Numbered from the stretch's first letter, positions 50,690 to 61,261 are shown. The stretch is DNA of 64,000 nt from Agapetus fuscipes (GCA_951799405.1 OX637356.1:12609229-12673228), one strand, 5' to 3'. Notes: a model not told the origin generated them from the letters alone. Made by a program: numbers and translations.

Positions 50690-51195
50690 TACGTGGGGAC
50701 AGTTAGTTACGCTAGTTACAATGGCGAGTAAATTAGGCTAGTAAAAGTTGCTAGCACGTTGAGATAGTTTAACTGGCAAGGTTTCCGTTCGCAGTCTAGT
50801 GGTTAACGATACAGACTTGTAATCGGAAAGTCGTGGGGTCGATTCCAGACACAAAAAAATAATCAAATATTATGCTCTTCGCTGGGTCAAAAAATAAATT
50901 GACCTCGTGAGGGCTCTTGAGGTGTGATTCATGCAAAAAGAGCGCCCAGAAAAAAAAAGAACAATTATTTATAGCAGATTTATCCTTTCAAAATGGCAAT
51001 TTAAAGTGGCTAGTTGGAATGGTTAGTCAAAGTGGCTAGTAAATATGGCTAGTTGAAATGGTTAGTCATAGTGGCTAGTAAATATGGCTAGTTGAAATTG
51101 CTAGTGAAAATGGTTAGTAGAGTAGGCTAGTAAAAACAACCAGTACTTTGGGAAAGTCAAAGAGGCTAGTGACATTGGATAGTGGATTGGACTAG
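50690..51195 (+). repeat. Minisatellite of (A/T)GGCTAGTAAA-type units
   Basis: Degenerate 13-14 bp units form a higher-order period of about 39 bp, clearest at 51010-51110. An E SINE interrupts the array. Confidence 0.85.
50785..50973 (+). mobile_element. E-related SINE inside minisatellite
   Basis: GCAGTCTAGTGGTTAACGAT, GACTTGTAATCGGAAAGTC and GGGGTCGATTCC form the tRNA head. Then come ATGCTCTTCGCTGGGTC, GAGGGCTCTTGAGGTGTGAT and the end of the element. The body between is deleted. Confidence 0.8.
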
Positions 51196-51380
51196 TAAAC
51201 TGTACATTATAGTGTGGTTAGAGAATCGCAGTGAAATATGAAGGTGTTAGGTTCAGAGACAAACACAGAAGCTTCCCGGCAAAGCTTGATAAATTCTGAA
51301 ACATATGACGTATATTGTAACATTTTAAACTTTGTATAGTTCACACAAAATCCGCAAGAATATTATTCGTATTATATCTC

Positions 51381-51588
51381 CTTGACTTATAGGTTGGTAT
51401 GAGGCTGACCACCCATACTGTAAAAAAATATTCACTTTGCCAATGCCACCCCTGTGTCAGGGAAGGTCGGCAAAAGTTGTGGGGCTTTTGTTCATTTGAG
51501 GTTTGATTTTCGAACTACATGTGTTGGTTTGTGGGCATAAATCTGAGAGCTTTAAATGAATATATCCTTGCAACTTAGATTATAGATA
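51381..51588 (+). mobile_element. Family B element
   Basis: CTTGACTTATAGGTTGGTAT through GTGGGCATAAATCTGAGAG to CAACTTAGATTATAGAT; a central deletion removes the CATTTGTAAGC block. Confidence 0.9.
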
Positions 51589-51675
51589 AGAGATATCTAA
51601 TGATTTTTTTTAATAGGTAGGTACCTACTGTTGTATTTTATTAAAGAAAATAAGAAAAAATGTTTATAGATTATA

Positions 51676-51936
51676 AGATGGTTTGGGCATATGGAGAGAA
51701 TGAATGAGGAAAGACTGACGAAGAAAGTATATGTTGGTAGAATAGATGGATGTCGTGGTAGAGGAAGACCGAGAAAGGTATGGATGGACCAAATATCCGA
51801 AATTGCGAATGAATGGAATATCCAGAGTCATAATAAAAGAAGAGCTTGTATGAAGAAGGTTATGACTCTGGAGGAAATGAAAGAAGTATGCAAGGATAGA
51901 AAGAAATGGCGGTTGATCTGTGATGTTGGCGGCTAG
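51676..51936 (+). pseudogene. LINE ORF C-terminus (A-tailed LINE), best copy
   Basis: 86 open codons end at TAG: RWFGHMERMNEERLTKKVYV, GRGRPRKVWMDQISEIANEW, KRRACMKKVMTLEEMKEVCK, DRKKWRLICDVGG. This is the basic C-terminal tail found after the reverse transcriptase in many invertebrate non-LTR ORFs. The polymerase core is missing (5' truncation). The 3' UTR and an A unit follow. The other A-tailed loci end in the same residues. Confidence 0.88.
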
Positions 51937-52300
51937 GGTTTGTTAAAGTGAATTTGGTTTTATGATTTAGTTTTTTATGTCCATGTATATATTGTTATTT
52001 TTATTCTTTGATTTTAAAAAATGTAATTTGTAATGTATGTTCCTTGACTTATAGGTTGTTATGCGGCTGACCACCCATAATATAAAAATTGGTTCACTTT
52101 GCCAATGTCACCCCTGTTTCAGGGAAGGACGGCAAGAGTTGCAAGGCTTATGTTCATTTAAGATTGGGTTTTTATATTGTAGGTCCACATGCGGCATGTG
52201 TTAGCGCGAAATTATACATATCTGCTTGTGGGAATGCATTTAGTATAAATCTTAAATGATATATATCTTTGCAGCTTAGATTAGATTAGATTAGATTAGA
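51937..52300 (+). mobile_element. LINE 3' UTR ending in family A
   Basis: The UTR (51937-52042) leads into TTCCTTGACTTATAGG at 52041 and a full A unit ending in (TTAGA)n. The same UTR-A junction occurs at 20.5, 40.6, 56.1 and 62.5 kb. Confidence 0.92.
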
Positions 52301-52791
52301 CAAAAGGATGACGCTAATGCACAAAAAACAAGTAACTTTTTTCTCTTTCATTAACAAAATAGATTAAGTTACGTTTAACACTTCCGATTTCTGTATCCCA
52401 TTTCATATTTTGCCTTCTCGTGTTATTTTCTTTACTGCATAAATCTAGATTATAGCTCCCCCGGTTGTTTTATTTTCCTATGCTGAATGTTTCAGGCCCG
52501 AATTATCTCGTGAGAACATCATAAATTTATAATCCTCCCTTAGCTACAAATCAACAGATGGAGGAAATATAATATGAGTGTATTAAATACGTAAAGAGAA
52601 AAATACCTGTATTACTTTCCTTATACATAATTACGTGTGAACCTGTCAAATACTTACGAAAATAAATAATTCTCTTCGACGAAGACATTAAATATTATAA
52701 TTTTCTTCGTTATCCATACCATGTTATTAGGAAAGGCTTAAGGGTTCGTGTATAAGCATTGTCTCGATTCGCATTAAATTATTCCTTAGGG
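52301..52791. other. Unassigned sequence
   Basis: Nothing recognised. Confidence 0.4.
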
Positions 52792-53342
52792 CATAGCTTA
52801 TAAGTTGTTAGGAGGCTGACCGCCTATACTGTAAATAATATGTAGTTCACGTTGCCAATGTGACCCCTGTTTCAGGGAAGTTTGGCGAGTGTTGCAGCAA
52901 CGCAACTAAGCTACACATATGGCGTAACATCTTGCCGTGCTAGTCCCGAAGGGTTTCGCATGCGGCGAGTGGAACCTTTTTATTTTTACAGGTAAGAAGG
53001 CCGGCCTTACGCCCACCACTTCAGTTAAAGTGTTGAATTCTCAGCTCCCGAGGGGGCTGGTACTCATTTCTTGTGAAGGCAAGAGTAAACCTTGGCGGTA
53101 TTTTATTTTGTGTGTTTTTTTAAATAAACACCGAACCGTTCATTTATGACACCTTCGGTGAGATTCGAATCCGAGCTCACGACATGGAATGCAAGCACAG
53201 GACTTATGTTTATGTTTATTTGAGGTTTCGACTTTAATTTTTAAGCACACGTGCAGCATTTGTAAGCGAGAGCTTACACGTGTCTCCTTGTGAACATGCA
53301 TTTAATATGAATTTAAAATGAAATTTAGATTGTAGTCAAGGA
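52792..53342 (+). mobile_element. Family A/B element split by C
   Basis: The 5' part is 52792-52894 (GGAGGCTGACCGCCTATACT to GTGTTGCAG). The 3' part is about 53201-53342 (GGACTTATGTTTATG, GTGCAGCATTTGTAAGCG). Confidence 0.82.
52895..53200 (-). mobile_element. tRNA-SINE C inserted in A
   Basis: Minus strand; tail AACGCAACTAAGCTAC, body, CACTTTAACTGAAGTGG, B box GGATTCGAATCTC, stopping before the A box. The head is 5'-truncated, consistent with incomplete reverse transcription. Confidence 0.88.
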
Positions 53343-53379
53343 ATGGACGAATGATTCCGATAATGTATTTTTTTTTTTT

Positions 53380-53470
53380 TGGTACTACAATTGTTGGTTT
53401 GTGGGCATACATCTGAGAGCTTTAAATGAATATATCCTTGCAACTTAGATTATAGATATATTATAGATTA
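53380..53470 (+). mobile_element. Family B, tail fragment
   Basis: GTTGGTTTGTGGGCATACATC, TGAGAGCTTTAAATG and CAACTTAGATTATAGAT. Confidence 0.85.
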
Positions 53471-54118
53471 TTATAGTATAAGACTGACATACATCTCGTC
53501 AGGCTAGAAAAAATAATGCGGAACCAACTGTTTATATCCAACGGATACACACTAGGGCATGATACTTTATGTAAGTCTATAATAAGGCCCGTGATTTAAA
53601 ACCTGTATTGAATTTCAGAAAGAAAGTAACTTAAATGCAAAAAACGTTGGGTAGGTATACCTCCGGAAGGGAAGAAATCACATACATTCTGTTTTTTTTT
53701 CGCTGACTTCCTTTATTGTTGCCAATTACGTGTTAACGTTAAAAAATAAAGTATTATCTCTACTCTTGTTTGTAGTTAAGTGTTTAACGCGTGTTATTGA
53801 TGATCGGAAGCCATTGAGTTCGAAACTCCAGCAGAGTTCAAGTATATAAATTAAAAAGATTCTGGGAATGATTCATAAACACAGCGTAGGCAGATTACTA
53901 ATTCAATATATACTCGTACGTAAACGCGAAGGGACAAAATAGGTATACAATAAGAAAAGAGAAAATATTATAGCGTATTTTGTTTGATAGTCCTTGTTGA
54001 CGGTAGCCTGAAAACTGATTACATAAAAACCTCGCTGACTCTTTAGACGTCAGCGAAGATTTGGCGCGCCAAACCACTCCCTTTTTTTTCATTGATGAAC
54101 ATCGCATGCAGCTTACAA
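53471..54118. other. Unassigned AT-rich sequence
   Basis: Nothing recognised. Confidence 0.4.
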
Positions 54119-54192
54119 TGAGTACAGAATCGCCACATCGATCCCTTCGAGGATAACGCAGGCAAGAAGTGATACTACATGTGCAGCTAAAA
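54119..54192 (+). mobile_element. tRNA-SINE C, 3' end
   Basis: CCACATCGATCCCTTCGAGG, ATAACGCAGGCAAGAAG and GTGCAGCTAAAATGCG. Confidence 0.7.
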
Positions 54193-54326
54193 TGCGAAGA
54201 AGACCTCGTGGAAGACTTTTGAGAAGAGATAGCGTAATAGCAGACCGTCTAGCTCACACGAGATGGAAATAACGGCACAAAAACATCCAGAAAATCTATA
54301 AGAGATGGCGGAAGAAAATATTCAAT

Positions 54327-54451
54327 GAATAAGAGTTTAGGTCTTACACGGCCGGCTGATGATGGTGAAGAGATGCTTTCCGGGATCTGTTGCCGTGGTC
54401 TATACGAAAATAGTGGTCTACTCCGACCGCGGAAAACATCTCTCCAGCAAA
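54327..54451. mobile_element. Family K element, internally deleted
   Basis: AATAAGAGTTTAGGTCTTAC, ACGGCCGGCTGATGATGG and GATCTGTTGCCGTGGTCT match the left arm at 21289-21360. GCGGAAAACATC and TCTCCAGCAAAA match the right arm. The hairpin centre is lost. Confidence 0.72.
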
Positions 54452-54462
54452 ATAGACACTTG

Positions 54463-54861
54463 CTGATTAACGAGTGAAACTTCAAATTCTAGATATTTTT
54501 CGCACAGCAAGGACACAATTGCGAGAACTCACTTGGCGCACGTCATGGATTATGAAAAGTGAAACGCCTAGGTGCGCTGGGGTATGTGGGACTTGCATAA
54601 CGCGTTGCGCTGGTCGGTGCTATCGCCAAGTATGTGGAGGCCTTGCTCGACCAGTGGGTGACACGGCAGATGTAATCATTGCGTTAGTTACCTATAGATG
54701 ATCCTCGGATGACGTTATTCACTCTTTATGTTTATACTCCAGTGTTAACTTAAAAATCAAGGCCTGAAGTCTCAAAAGGTGTTAGTAGATCTTACTGTAA
54801 TGAAGATCTCGTTTTTTCTTTTGCTCGTATTTGCTTTAAAAGGTATCGATGAATCATTCAT
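54463..54861. other. Unassigned sequence, GC-richer centre
   Basis: A 75-codon frame at 54474-54701 has no recognisable motif. Confidence 0.4.
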
Positions 54862-54982
54862 CTATAATCTAAGTTGCAAGGAGATATTCATTCAAACCTC
54901 TCAGATGTATGCCCACAATCAAACACGTGTAGTTCGCGCTTACAAATGCTGATTGTGTACTTACAAATAACATAAGCCCTGA
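54862..54982 (-). mobile_element. Family B, tail half
   Basis: TATAATCTAAGTTGCAAGGA to TGATTGTGTACTTACAAATAA; truncated. Confidence 0.82.
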
Positions 54983-54984
54983 AA

Positions 54985-55135
54985 TTCATCATCATGGGAA
55001 TTTTGGCGAGAGTTGAAAAGTTTATGTTCATGCGAGGTTTGTTTAATTTTAAAGTACACTTGCCTATGCCCAAGCGCGAAATTACACGTAACTGTTAGTG
55101 GGAATATATTTACCTTCTTTTATTTTATTGATGTT
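54985..55135 (+). mobile_element. Family A, internal part
   Basis: GGCGAGAGTTGAAAAGTTTA, GTTCATGCGAGGTTTG and CCAAGCGCGAAATTACACG. It meets the minus-strand copy 5'-side to 5'-side. Confidence 0.72.
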
Positions 55136-55547
55136 TATTTATTCATCCATTATTGAGAACAAAGAAATCGTCATGAAGACATTTTAAACTTTTTTTTATT
55201 TTCATATATTTATAGAAAAGTACTGAAATTGCATTAAAATTAACCTGTTCATGCAATACTTCCACAGTTTAGTTTACTAAATCCTGAAAGTGTTTATTAA
55301 GTACGTGTTATTTGAGGACTAAAAAATCATATAATATGTAAGTAAGAATATACTCGTCCAGTACACCAGTCGAGCGCAATGACCCCCTCATACCTGCGGA
55401 CAGTGTTGGTTGTACGATTCACACTGGTACCGGTATTCATAAACGTTGCTATGAGACTTTAGCGTATTGTCTAAGTTCGCGCTCTAATATGCTGCATTTG
55501 TAACATAAAATTTAAAAAACACTTACTTATTGCTAGCTTAGACATTT
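55136..55547. other. Unassigned AT-rich sequence
   Basis: Nothing recognised. Confidence 0.4.
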
Positions 55548-55684
55548 TGGTCGTCCGTTGAGCCCACGCTTTGACAAACTAATGATGCTTGGGCTGGATG
55601 TCTCATCACCACGGTTATTCTTACCTACCGAATTTTGGTAATATTTGTATAAAGGCTAATCAACTGTTCACTTGCGGCCATCTT
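55548..55684 (+). repeat. Family N repeat
   Basis: GTCGTCCGTTGAGCCCACGC, TTTGACAAACTAATGATGC, GCTGGATGTCTCATCACC and TTGCGGCCATCTTGGA. It matches 62757-62870 (minus) and 62226-62282 (plus). M abuts it at 55685. Confidence 0.75.
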
Positions 55685-55899
55685 GGACCAAACTCCAATC
55701 AGACGAAAATCAAAATTAAGTGGGATTACTCCCATCAAATAAAAAATTTGGTTGCATATACGTACATCAGCTGATGTCCATCATCTTTTCTGTTCGAATT
55801 CCACCATATTATAACCCATTTCCGAGTAATATTCAACCGAAATCCCATCTAATTTAATGTGTCAACCAAATATTGATTGAGTTTGGTGCAACAGGCCCC
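55685..55899. mobile_element. Family M palindromic element
   Basis: GACCAAACTCCAATCAGACG at the left and GATTGAGTTTGGTGCAACAG at the right are inverted partners. The full end GGGCCTGTTGCACCAAACT is seen at 57485 and, complemented, at 55899. No ORF of note. Confidence 0.72.
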
Positions 55900-55942
55900 T
55901 AAACATTCTTATCTTCTTTTTGCGCCTTTTCAGTGCAGATTG

Positions 55943-56072
55943 GAAAGAAATGGCGGTTGATCTGTAATGTTGGCGGCTAGGGTTTGTGAAATTATTAAAT
56001 AATTTGTTTTCTGTTTAGTTTTGATGTATTATTATTTACTGATTTATAAAATGTAATTTGTCGTGTATGTTC
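55943..56072 (+). pseudogene. LINE ORF end and 3' UTR upstream of A
   Basis: GGAAAGAAATGGCGGTTGAT reads KKWRLICNVGG then a stop, followed by UTR like that at 51937. Only about 15 codons remain. Confidence 0.82.
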
Positions 56073-56230
56073 CTTGACTTATAGGTTGATATGTGGCTGA
56101 CCACCCATGCTGTAAAAAATGCTTCACTTTGCCAATGTCACCCCTGTTACAGGGAAGGACGGCAAGAGTTGCAGGGTATTTGTATATATTTGTAGTATTT
56201 ATTTGCAACTTAGATTAGATTAGATTAGAT
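56073..56230 (+). mobile_element. Family A with central deletion
   Basis: CTTGACTTATAGGTTGATAT to GAGTTGCAGGGTATTTG, then the tail ACTTAGATTAGATTAGATTA. Confidence 0.88.
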
Positions 56231-56494
56231 AGGAAATCAACAAAGCAATTTGCTTCTTAAATTGGAATTGGAAAACTTTCAATAAACTCTGCAAATCTCG
56301 CCATCTTTATCCTGTCAAGGAATTATTAGTGTTTGGTTTAAAATCATCAACTCATACGCATAGCATTTGCCAGGTCTCATAGCACTGACTCTGAATACCA
56401 ATATAATGTTCCGTAACATGTCAGTGTATCCGCTTCATACGACAACTTTCACAGCGAAAAATGGAATACCACACACGCAAGCCTTTACGTGTAA

Positions 56495-56590
56495 ACTCAA
56501 CCACAAAGTTAACAAAATAACAAGCAGTAATTAACGCTCAGTAGAGGCGCTGCGTTAGTTTTCATAGATATTTTAAGCGTGAAGTTGTAT
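56495..56590. repeat. Family R element
   Basis: GTAAACTCAACCACAAAG, CTCAGTAGAGGCGCTGCG and TTTTCATAGATATTTTAAGC. Confidence 0.55.
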
Positions 56591-57341
56591 ACTCGTTTTC
56601 ACTTTTGAGTGATTCATATCTAATTAGGAGAGCATTATGACCAACCGGAATCCATTATTTTAACATATTATACTTAATTTGGTCGTTCATAATGTGAAGA
56701 GATAATGAAGTATTAGGAAATGGGTGATTTAATCTAATCAAAGTTGCAAAAAAATACGTCATGCACTGATACATATTGGTGTTATGGCCGAACGGTCTAT
56801 GTTGATATTACCAACGTACGAGTACGTATGAGGAGTCTATATATCCGAGCATATGGGTAGATAGAAAGCGATAAAACTCTACAGCACGTGAACAGCTGAT
56901 CTTACGGTCAAATGTTTTCCAAGCATTAAAAGTACTTTTTTATTTTGCGATGGTTTTGATAACCTCTTAGTAATATTTTTATTTATTATTGGTTTTAATT
57001 TATCTATATTTATGTTTGTAATTCTACTTTTATAATTAAAAAAATGTTTGAACTTGTAAATAATATACCTACAAACAAAAAGGAATAACATGAAACGTGT
57101 CACATTCAATTTGCTACGCGTCACAATAAGTTTGTTCAATGTGTGTGTAAACACGATTTAAAAATTAATTGTAAACGTCGTTTATAAGGATCTTAATAGA
57201 GAAACATGCGACATATGACGAATAGGCACGCAACGGAAATACACAAAGGGAAATTAATCAAATAAAACATTTAACGCAATAAATATTTCAATCCATATTA
57301 TGCTACTAAATTTCACTTTATTTATCATCAGATAAATCATC
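56591..57341. other. Unassigned AT-rich sequence
   Basis: An A-tail-like AATCTAATCAAAGTTGC occurs at 56733-56750. A 91-codon minus frame at 56879 is low-complexity and motif-free. Confidence 0.4.
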
Positions 57342-57482
57342 AGGGAAGGTCGGCAAAAGTTGTAGGGTTTATGTTTATTTGAGGTTTGGATTTTATTTGT
57401 ACGTACACATTCATCATTTGCAAGCGGGAACTACACGTGTTTGTTTGTGGGCATGCATTTGATATGAGCTTTAAAATAATGT
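57342..57482 (+). mobile_element. Family B, middle part
   Basis: CAGGGAAGGTCGGCAAAAGT, GTTTATTTGAGGTTTGG and GTGGGCATGCATTTGATATG; both ends lost. Confidence 0.85.
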
Positions 57483-57484
57483 AA

Positions 57485-57660
57485 GGGCCTGTTGCACCAA
57501 ACTCCAATCAGACGAGAATCAAAATTAAGTGTGATTTCTCCCTTTCAAATCAAACAATTGATCGCATATTATACGTAAGTCAGCTGATGTGAATCATATT
57601 TCCTGTTCAAATTCCATCACATTTTTACCAACTTTCGAGAAATATTTATTTAATTTGTGT
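57485..57660. mobile_element. Family M element, right end lost
   Basis: GGGCCTGTTGCACCAAACTC then GAATCAAAATTAAGTG, closely matching 55685-55870. The match fades before the opposite end. Confidence 0.7.
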
Positions 57661-57779
57661 CGAGTCCGTTGTTCATGGCCACCTAAGATTTAAATCGCTT
57701 ATATTTCATATTTAATTATAATGAAAATCTTGTGGCCAAAGAAAATTAATTTTCCTTTTGTGCTAAACTCCAAGTATAA

Positions 57780-57965
57780 AATTTTTATATTTTGAATTGT
57801 TTGTGTATTAACACTGTGAAAATTCATTTTGTTTCAATTTATAATTTTTGGATGAAATTTTTCAAGCAAAACACTGTTTATTTTCACTATAGACTTTATT
57901 TAAAAGATTAAAATCTTTAAAACAAAATTACGAACGTTTTCGACCTAGAAGGTCATCATCAGGTA
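57780..57965 (-). repeat. Family L with hammerhead-like hairpin
   Basis: On the minus strand CTGATGA (57962-57956), one T, the stem GACC/GGTC with loop TTCTA, then GAAA and ACG. The flank contains AACACTGTTT and GTATTAACACTGTGAAAA phrases shared with the hairpin MITE at 43917-44113. Confidence 0.55.
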
Positions 57966-57980
57966 TGATTTGATTACAGA

Positions 57981-58674
57981 AATTAATTTTATTTTATGAA
58001 ATTTTGTCAATAGGCACAAATGATGTCAGGTAGGTAAAACACATACAGTAAGATTTTAAATTAATGAAATAATTAAATAAATTAAACAAGTAAGAGAAGA
58101 TCTATTAGGTAATAACTAATTAATTAATTATAAGTCCATTTTAATAATAAAATAAAATAAATAAAATAAAATTGGTCAAAAGGTATAAAATTCAGTTTGG
58201 TAGGTAAAATATTCAGTAAAAATTCTGTTAACATTAAATTAGTTTTATGGCAATTATGAAAGAATAAGAATTAATATTAAACGTCATTTGGTGAGACATT
58301 ATGTATACAAGATAAAGGATAGATTGAAATAAGTATAAATCAAAGTTGGAGGCTAAAACGGTCAAAATTATCAAAAATAGATCAAAAAACATCAGAAGGA
58401 TAAAATTAAAAAGCTAAAAAGTAACAAATAAAACAATTAAAAACAAGAAACAAAGACAAATGCACCACTACACCAGTCATCTCGAAAAATCAAACAGCAA
58501 AACCAGTAAACCAGTGTCATCCTACACAAGGACATAATAAACAATGTAATCAGACGGTCTTGTCCTCGCACATAAGCAGCGGGGAGACAGGAGGGATCTG
58601 GATATTCACGACCACTTCTCTGTGTCTGTGGATCTGAAGTGATATAAAATTTTTGTTCAAAAAGGTTTTCCCAT
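57981..58674. other. AT-rich, low complexity
   Basis: AATAAAATAAA-type runs lie at 58140-58175. A less AT-rich patch at 58545-58640 is unassigned. Confidence 0.5.
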
Positions 58675-58755
58675 AATATATGGAAACTGAAACAGCGCCT
58701 CCACTGAGCTTTATATGTTTTCTATATAATTTTGGTAAAACGCTCTGTTTTAGTG
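58675..58755. repeat. Family R element
   Basis: GGAAACTGAAACAGCGCCTC, CACTGAGC and TTTTGGTAAAACGCTCTG. Confidence 0.5.
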
Positions 58756-59147
58756 TAACGTACAGTTTTAACTACTGTTCGTATGAAATGAGTCATTTAA
58801 AAATCAAAGTCGTCAATCTAGAATTTTCTCAAAAGTGAAATAAATATATGCAAATGAATAGGAAACGATTTCCCATATTTCTATACATTTACCTTATTTT
58901 CTTAAAAAATCGCAGATTGCCGGTTTTGATACTATATTAGTGAAAGTCTGTGTGTTTACAGAGATTGTGCGGCTAAGGAGTAAATTGAATTATATCCAGT
59001 ATCTTGGGCGGAACAATGGGCAGCTAATTAAACTTCAGTAGACGCGGTGGACTGAAATGGATTACATTCCATTGGTACTTCCGTCTACCGCTGGTACTTT
59101 TTCAAATTCAATAGAATGCTTTTACCCCCACTATAATCCTTGACGTG

Positions 59148-59247
59148 TACACTCAACCACAGCGTTTTCTAAAAGTGTAAAAAAATAAAGTGCACATCTT
59201 GCGAGAGTTTTAGATTCTATACATTTTTTTAGTAAGCATTATTTTTT
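59148..59247. repeat. Family R element
   Basis: GTGTACACTCAACCACAGCG, TTTTCTAAAAGTGTA and ATACATTTTTTTAGTAAGC. Confidence 0.5.
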
Positions 59248-59265
59248 TTGCAGGGCTTATGTTAA

Positions 59266-59515
59266 TTTCTAATCTAATCTAATCTAAGTTGCAAGGATAT
59301 GTATCATTTGAGATTCATATTAAATGCATTCCCACAAGCAGACACGCATAATTTCGCGCTTACACATGCCGCATGTGGACCTACAATATAAAAAACCCAA
59401 TCACAAATGAACATTATCCCTGCAACTCTTGCCGACCTTCCCTGAAGCAGGGATGACATTGGCAAAGTGAACCATTTATTTTTTTGCAGTATGGGTGGTC
59501 AGTCGCATACCAACC
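59266..59515 (-). mobile_element. Family A element, full length
   Basis: (TCTAA)n tail to GTCGCATACCAACCTTG; only the last 5' bases are missing. Confidence 0.9.
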
Positions 59516-59730
59516 TTGTGTGACAAATAGCCGAATAAGTACACCGAGTATAAAATATTGCGTCAATTCTCATCGATCGCGTTAGTTGGAAATGAATAAG
59601 ACAACTAAATCACTCACTAGGTTTGCTGTTGTATCTACCGTACATTTTTCTAATTACGCTATCGAACGGAATTAACGCAATGTTTATACTAGGCGTAGAG
59701 ATTAGAATTTTTTTTTTCGATATTTGGTAC

Positions 59731-59915
59731 CTTGACTTATAGGTTGGTATGAGGCTGAGCACCCAAACTGAAAAAAATGGTTCACTGTTGCAGGAAAGGT
59801 CGGCAAAAGTCACAGCATTCGTAAGCGCGAACTTACATACACGTGAGCATGAACTTAACATGAATCTTGAATGTTATTATATCTTTGCAACTTACATATA
59901 TTATAGATTATAGAT
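59731..59915 (+). mobile_element. Family B/A element, internal deletions
   Basis: CTTGACTTATAGGTTGGTAT, CAGGAAAGGTCGGC and GCATTCGTAAGCGCGAAC to a TATAGATTATAGAT tail. Confidence 0.82.
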
Positions 59916-60130
59916 GGGTTTGGTCGATAGAAGAGTTGGATTTATCAACTTTACAAATTATGGCCAATCAGTTCACTCTTGAATGTCTCGTTGATTTGGG
60001 CAAACTCTGTCTTCTCAAGCAAAATGCTTCCTTTTTTAAGCGTATTTATATTGCCAGAAAGGTCTATTTAGTCCACTTATCGAATTATTATTTATACATA
60101 AAGCCATATATCATTCTACTAAGGTATTGA

Positions 60131-60291
60131 TAATCACATCTCAAGGCAGGACCATGACAGGTGGCCGAAAAGAACCATCTAGTGGATCCCCGGATGTCCA
60201 AGCGGGGAGTGGGGAGACCCCAACTGAGGTGGCTGGATGACATCAAAGGAACTGCAGGCAGAGGATGGCTGAATACAGCAGCCGATAGACA
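60131..60291 (+). pseudogene. RTE-type LINE C-terminus, left part
   Basis: Codons for RQDHDRWPKRT are followed by a disrupted stretch with the RMSKRGVGRPQLRWLDDIKG frame and TAGRGWLNTAADRQ. The reading continues at 60601 after a D insertion. Confidence 0.88.
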
Positions 60292-60600
60292 ACAACCTTC
60301 TCTTAGGGTCAGTCTCCCCACCACTGACCCACGCCCTGTATATCCATCCCATCTGGCGATGTGTCACAGGACTCGCATGCAAAAGCTATGTGAGATGCGA
60401 GTGGCAGAAGGCCCTTCCGTCAAGCTACACTTTCCCAAGTGCTTACACAAAGTAAAGAGGCTCAGAAATCACTGAAAGATTATAGCCGTGAGGGTTTAGT
60501 GCTCGAGGATTTTAAATTTACAAACAAAAATGCAAAGTGATTCTGAGCGTCTTAACATATTATGACTTAAGGCCTAGAATTCGAGATGCTACTACTGAGA
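60292..60600. mobile_element. Family D insertion, long form, with 13-bp duplication
   Basis: The first 145 bp match 12367-12512, including the GGGTCAGT/ACTGACCC hairpin. The remaining 165 bp are unique in the window. CAGCCGATAGACA flanks it at 60279-60291 and 60601-60613. Class unknown; the long duplication suits retroposition. Confidence 0.75.
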
Positions 60601-60690
60601 CAGCCGATAGACAGGAATGGAGAGGATTGGAGGAGGCCTACGCCCAAGACTGGACTGAGAAATGCTGGGGAAGAAGAAGAAGAAGTTCTA
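60601..60690 (+). pseudogene. RTE-type LINE C-terminus, right part with GAA tail
   Basis: TADRQEWRGLEEAYAQDWTEKC and a (GAAGAA)n run complete the LINE interrupted by D. Confidence 0.9.
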
Positions 60691-60974
60691 ATCATAACAG
60701 CGACCATAATGCACATTTAAAGTTTTGATACATCTCTTGGTGAGCGCTACGGTTTCATACTTAGGTTAGTCTGAGGATGAACGGCGGAACATCTGCGGAT
60801 TAGGCGCTGTATCGGGATTGACTGGCTGCTAATCCCGTCTTAGCACATAGGATTGGATAACGTGGGATTAGCCCGAGATAATGCCATTATTCAACTCTAT
60901 ACGCTAAACTTTTTACCTAAGGTTTCAAGTGAAAATCGTAGAAGCAAAACAAGTATTGAGGTGGGTAGTTCCTT
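60691..60974. other. Unassigned sequence
   Basis: Nothing recognised. Confidence 0.4.
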
Positions 60975-61180
60975 ATACTATAATCTATAATCTACGTTGC
61001 AAAGATATATTACATTTAATATTAAAATCACATTAATTCGCATAAGCAGACACGTATAAGTTCGCACTTACAAATGCTGCATGTGTACTCAAAAATAAAA
61101 ATTAAAACCTCAAATGAATATACACCCTGAAAATTTTGCAGACCTTCCCTGAAACAAAGGTGACATTGGCAAAGTGACTG
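60975..61180 (-). mobile_element. Family A/B element
   Basis: TATAATCTATAATCTACGTTGC to GTGACATTGGCAAAGTGA; the 5' hairpin is missing. Confidence 0.85.
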
Positions 61181-61261
61181 ACCTAATGGAGGGTCATGAT
61201 GGAGCGGTGGAGGTTGCCCAACACTGGGCAAAAATAGTGTAGCGTCTGACTCGATGAAGTA

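Noticed and set aside
52261..52300. Telomeric repeat
   Set aside because: The unit is TTAGA, not TTAGG, is only a few copies long and always sits at the end of family A.
54474..54701. Short gene in a GC-richer stretch
   Set aside because: 75 codons, no motif, no splice context and a K element directly upstream.
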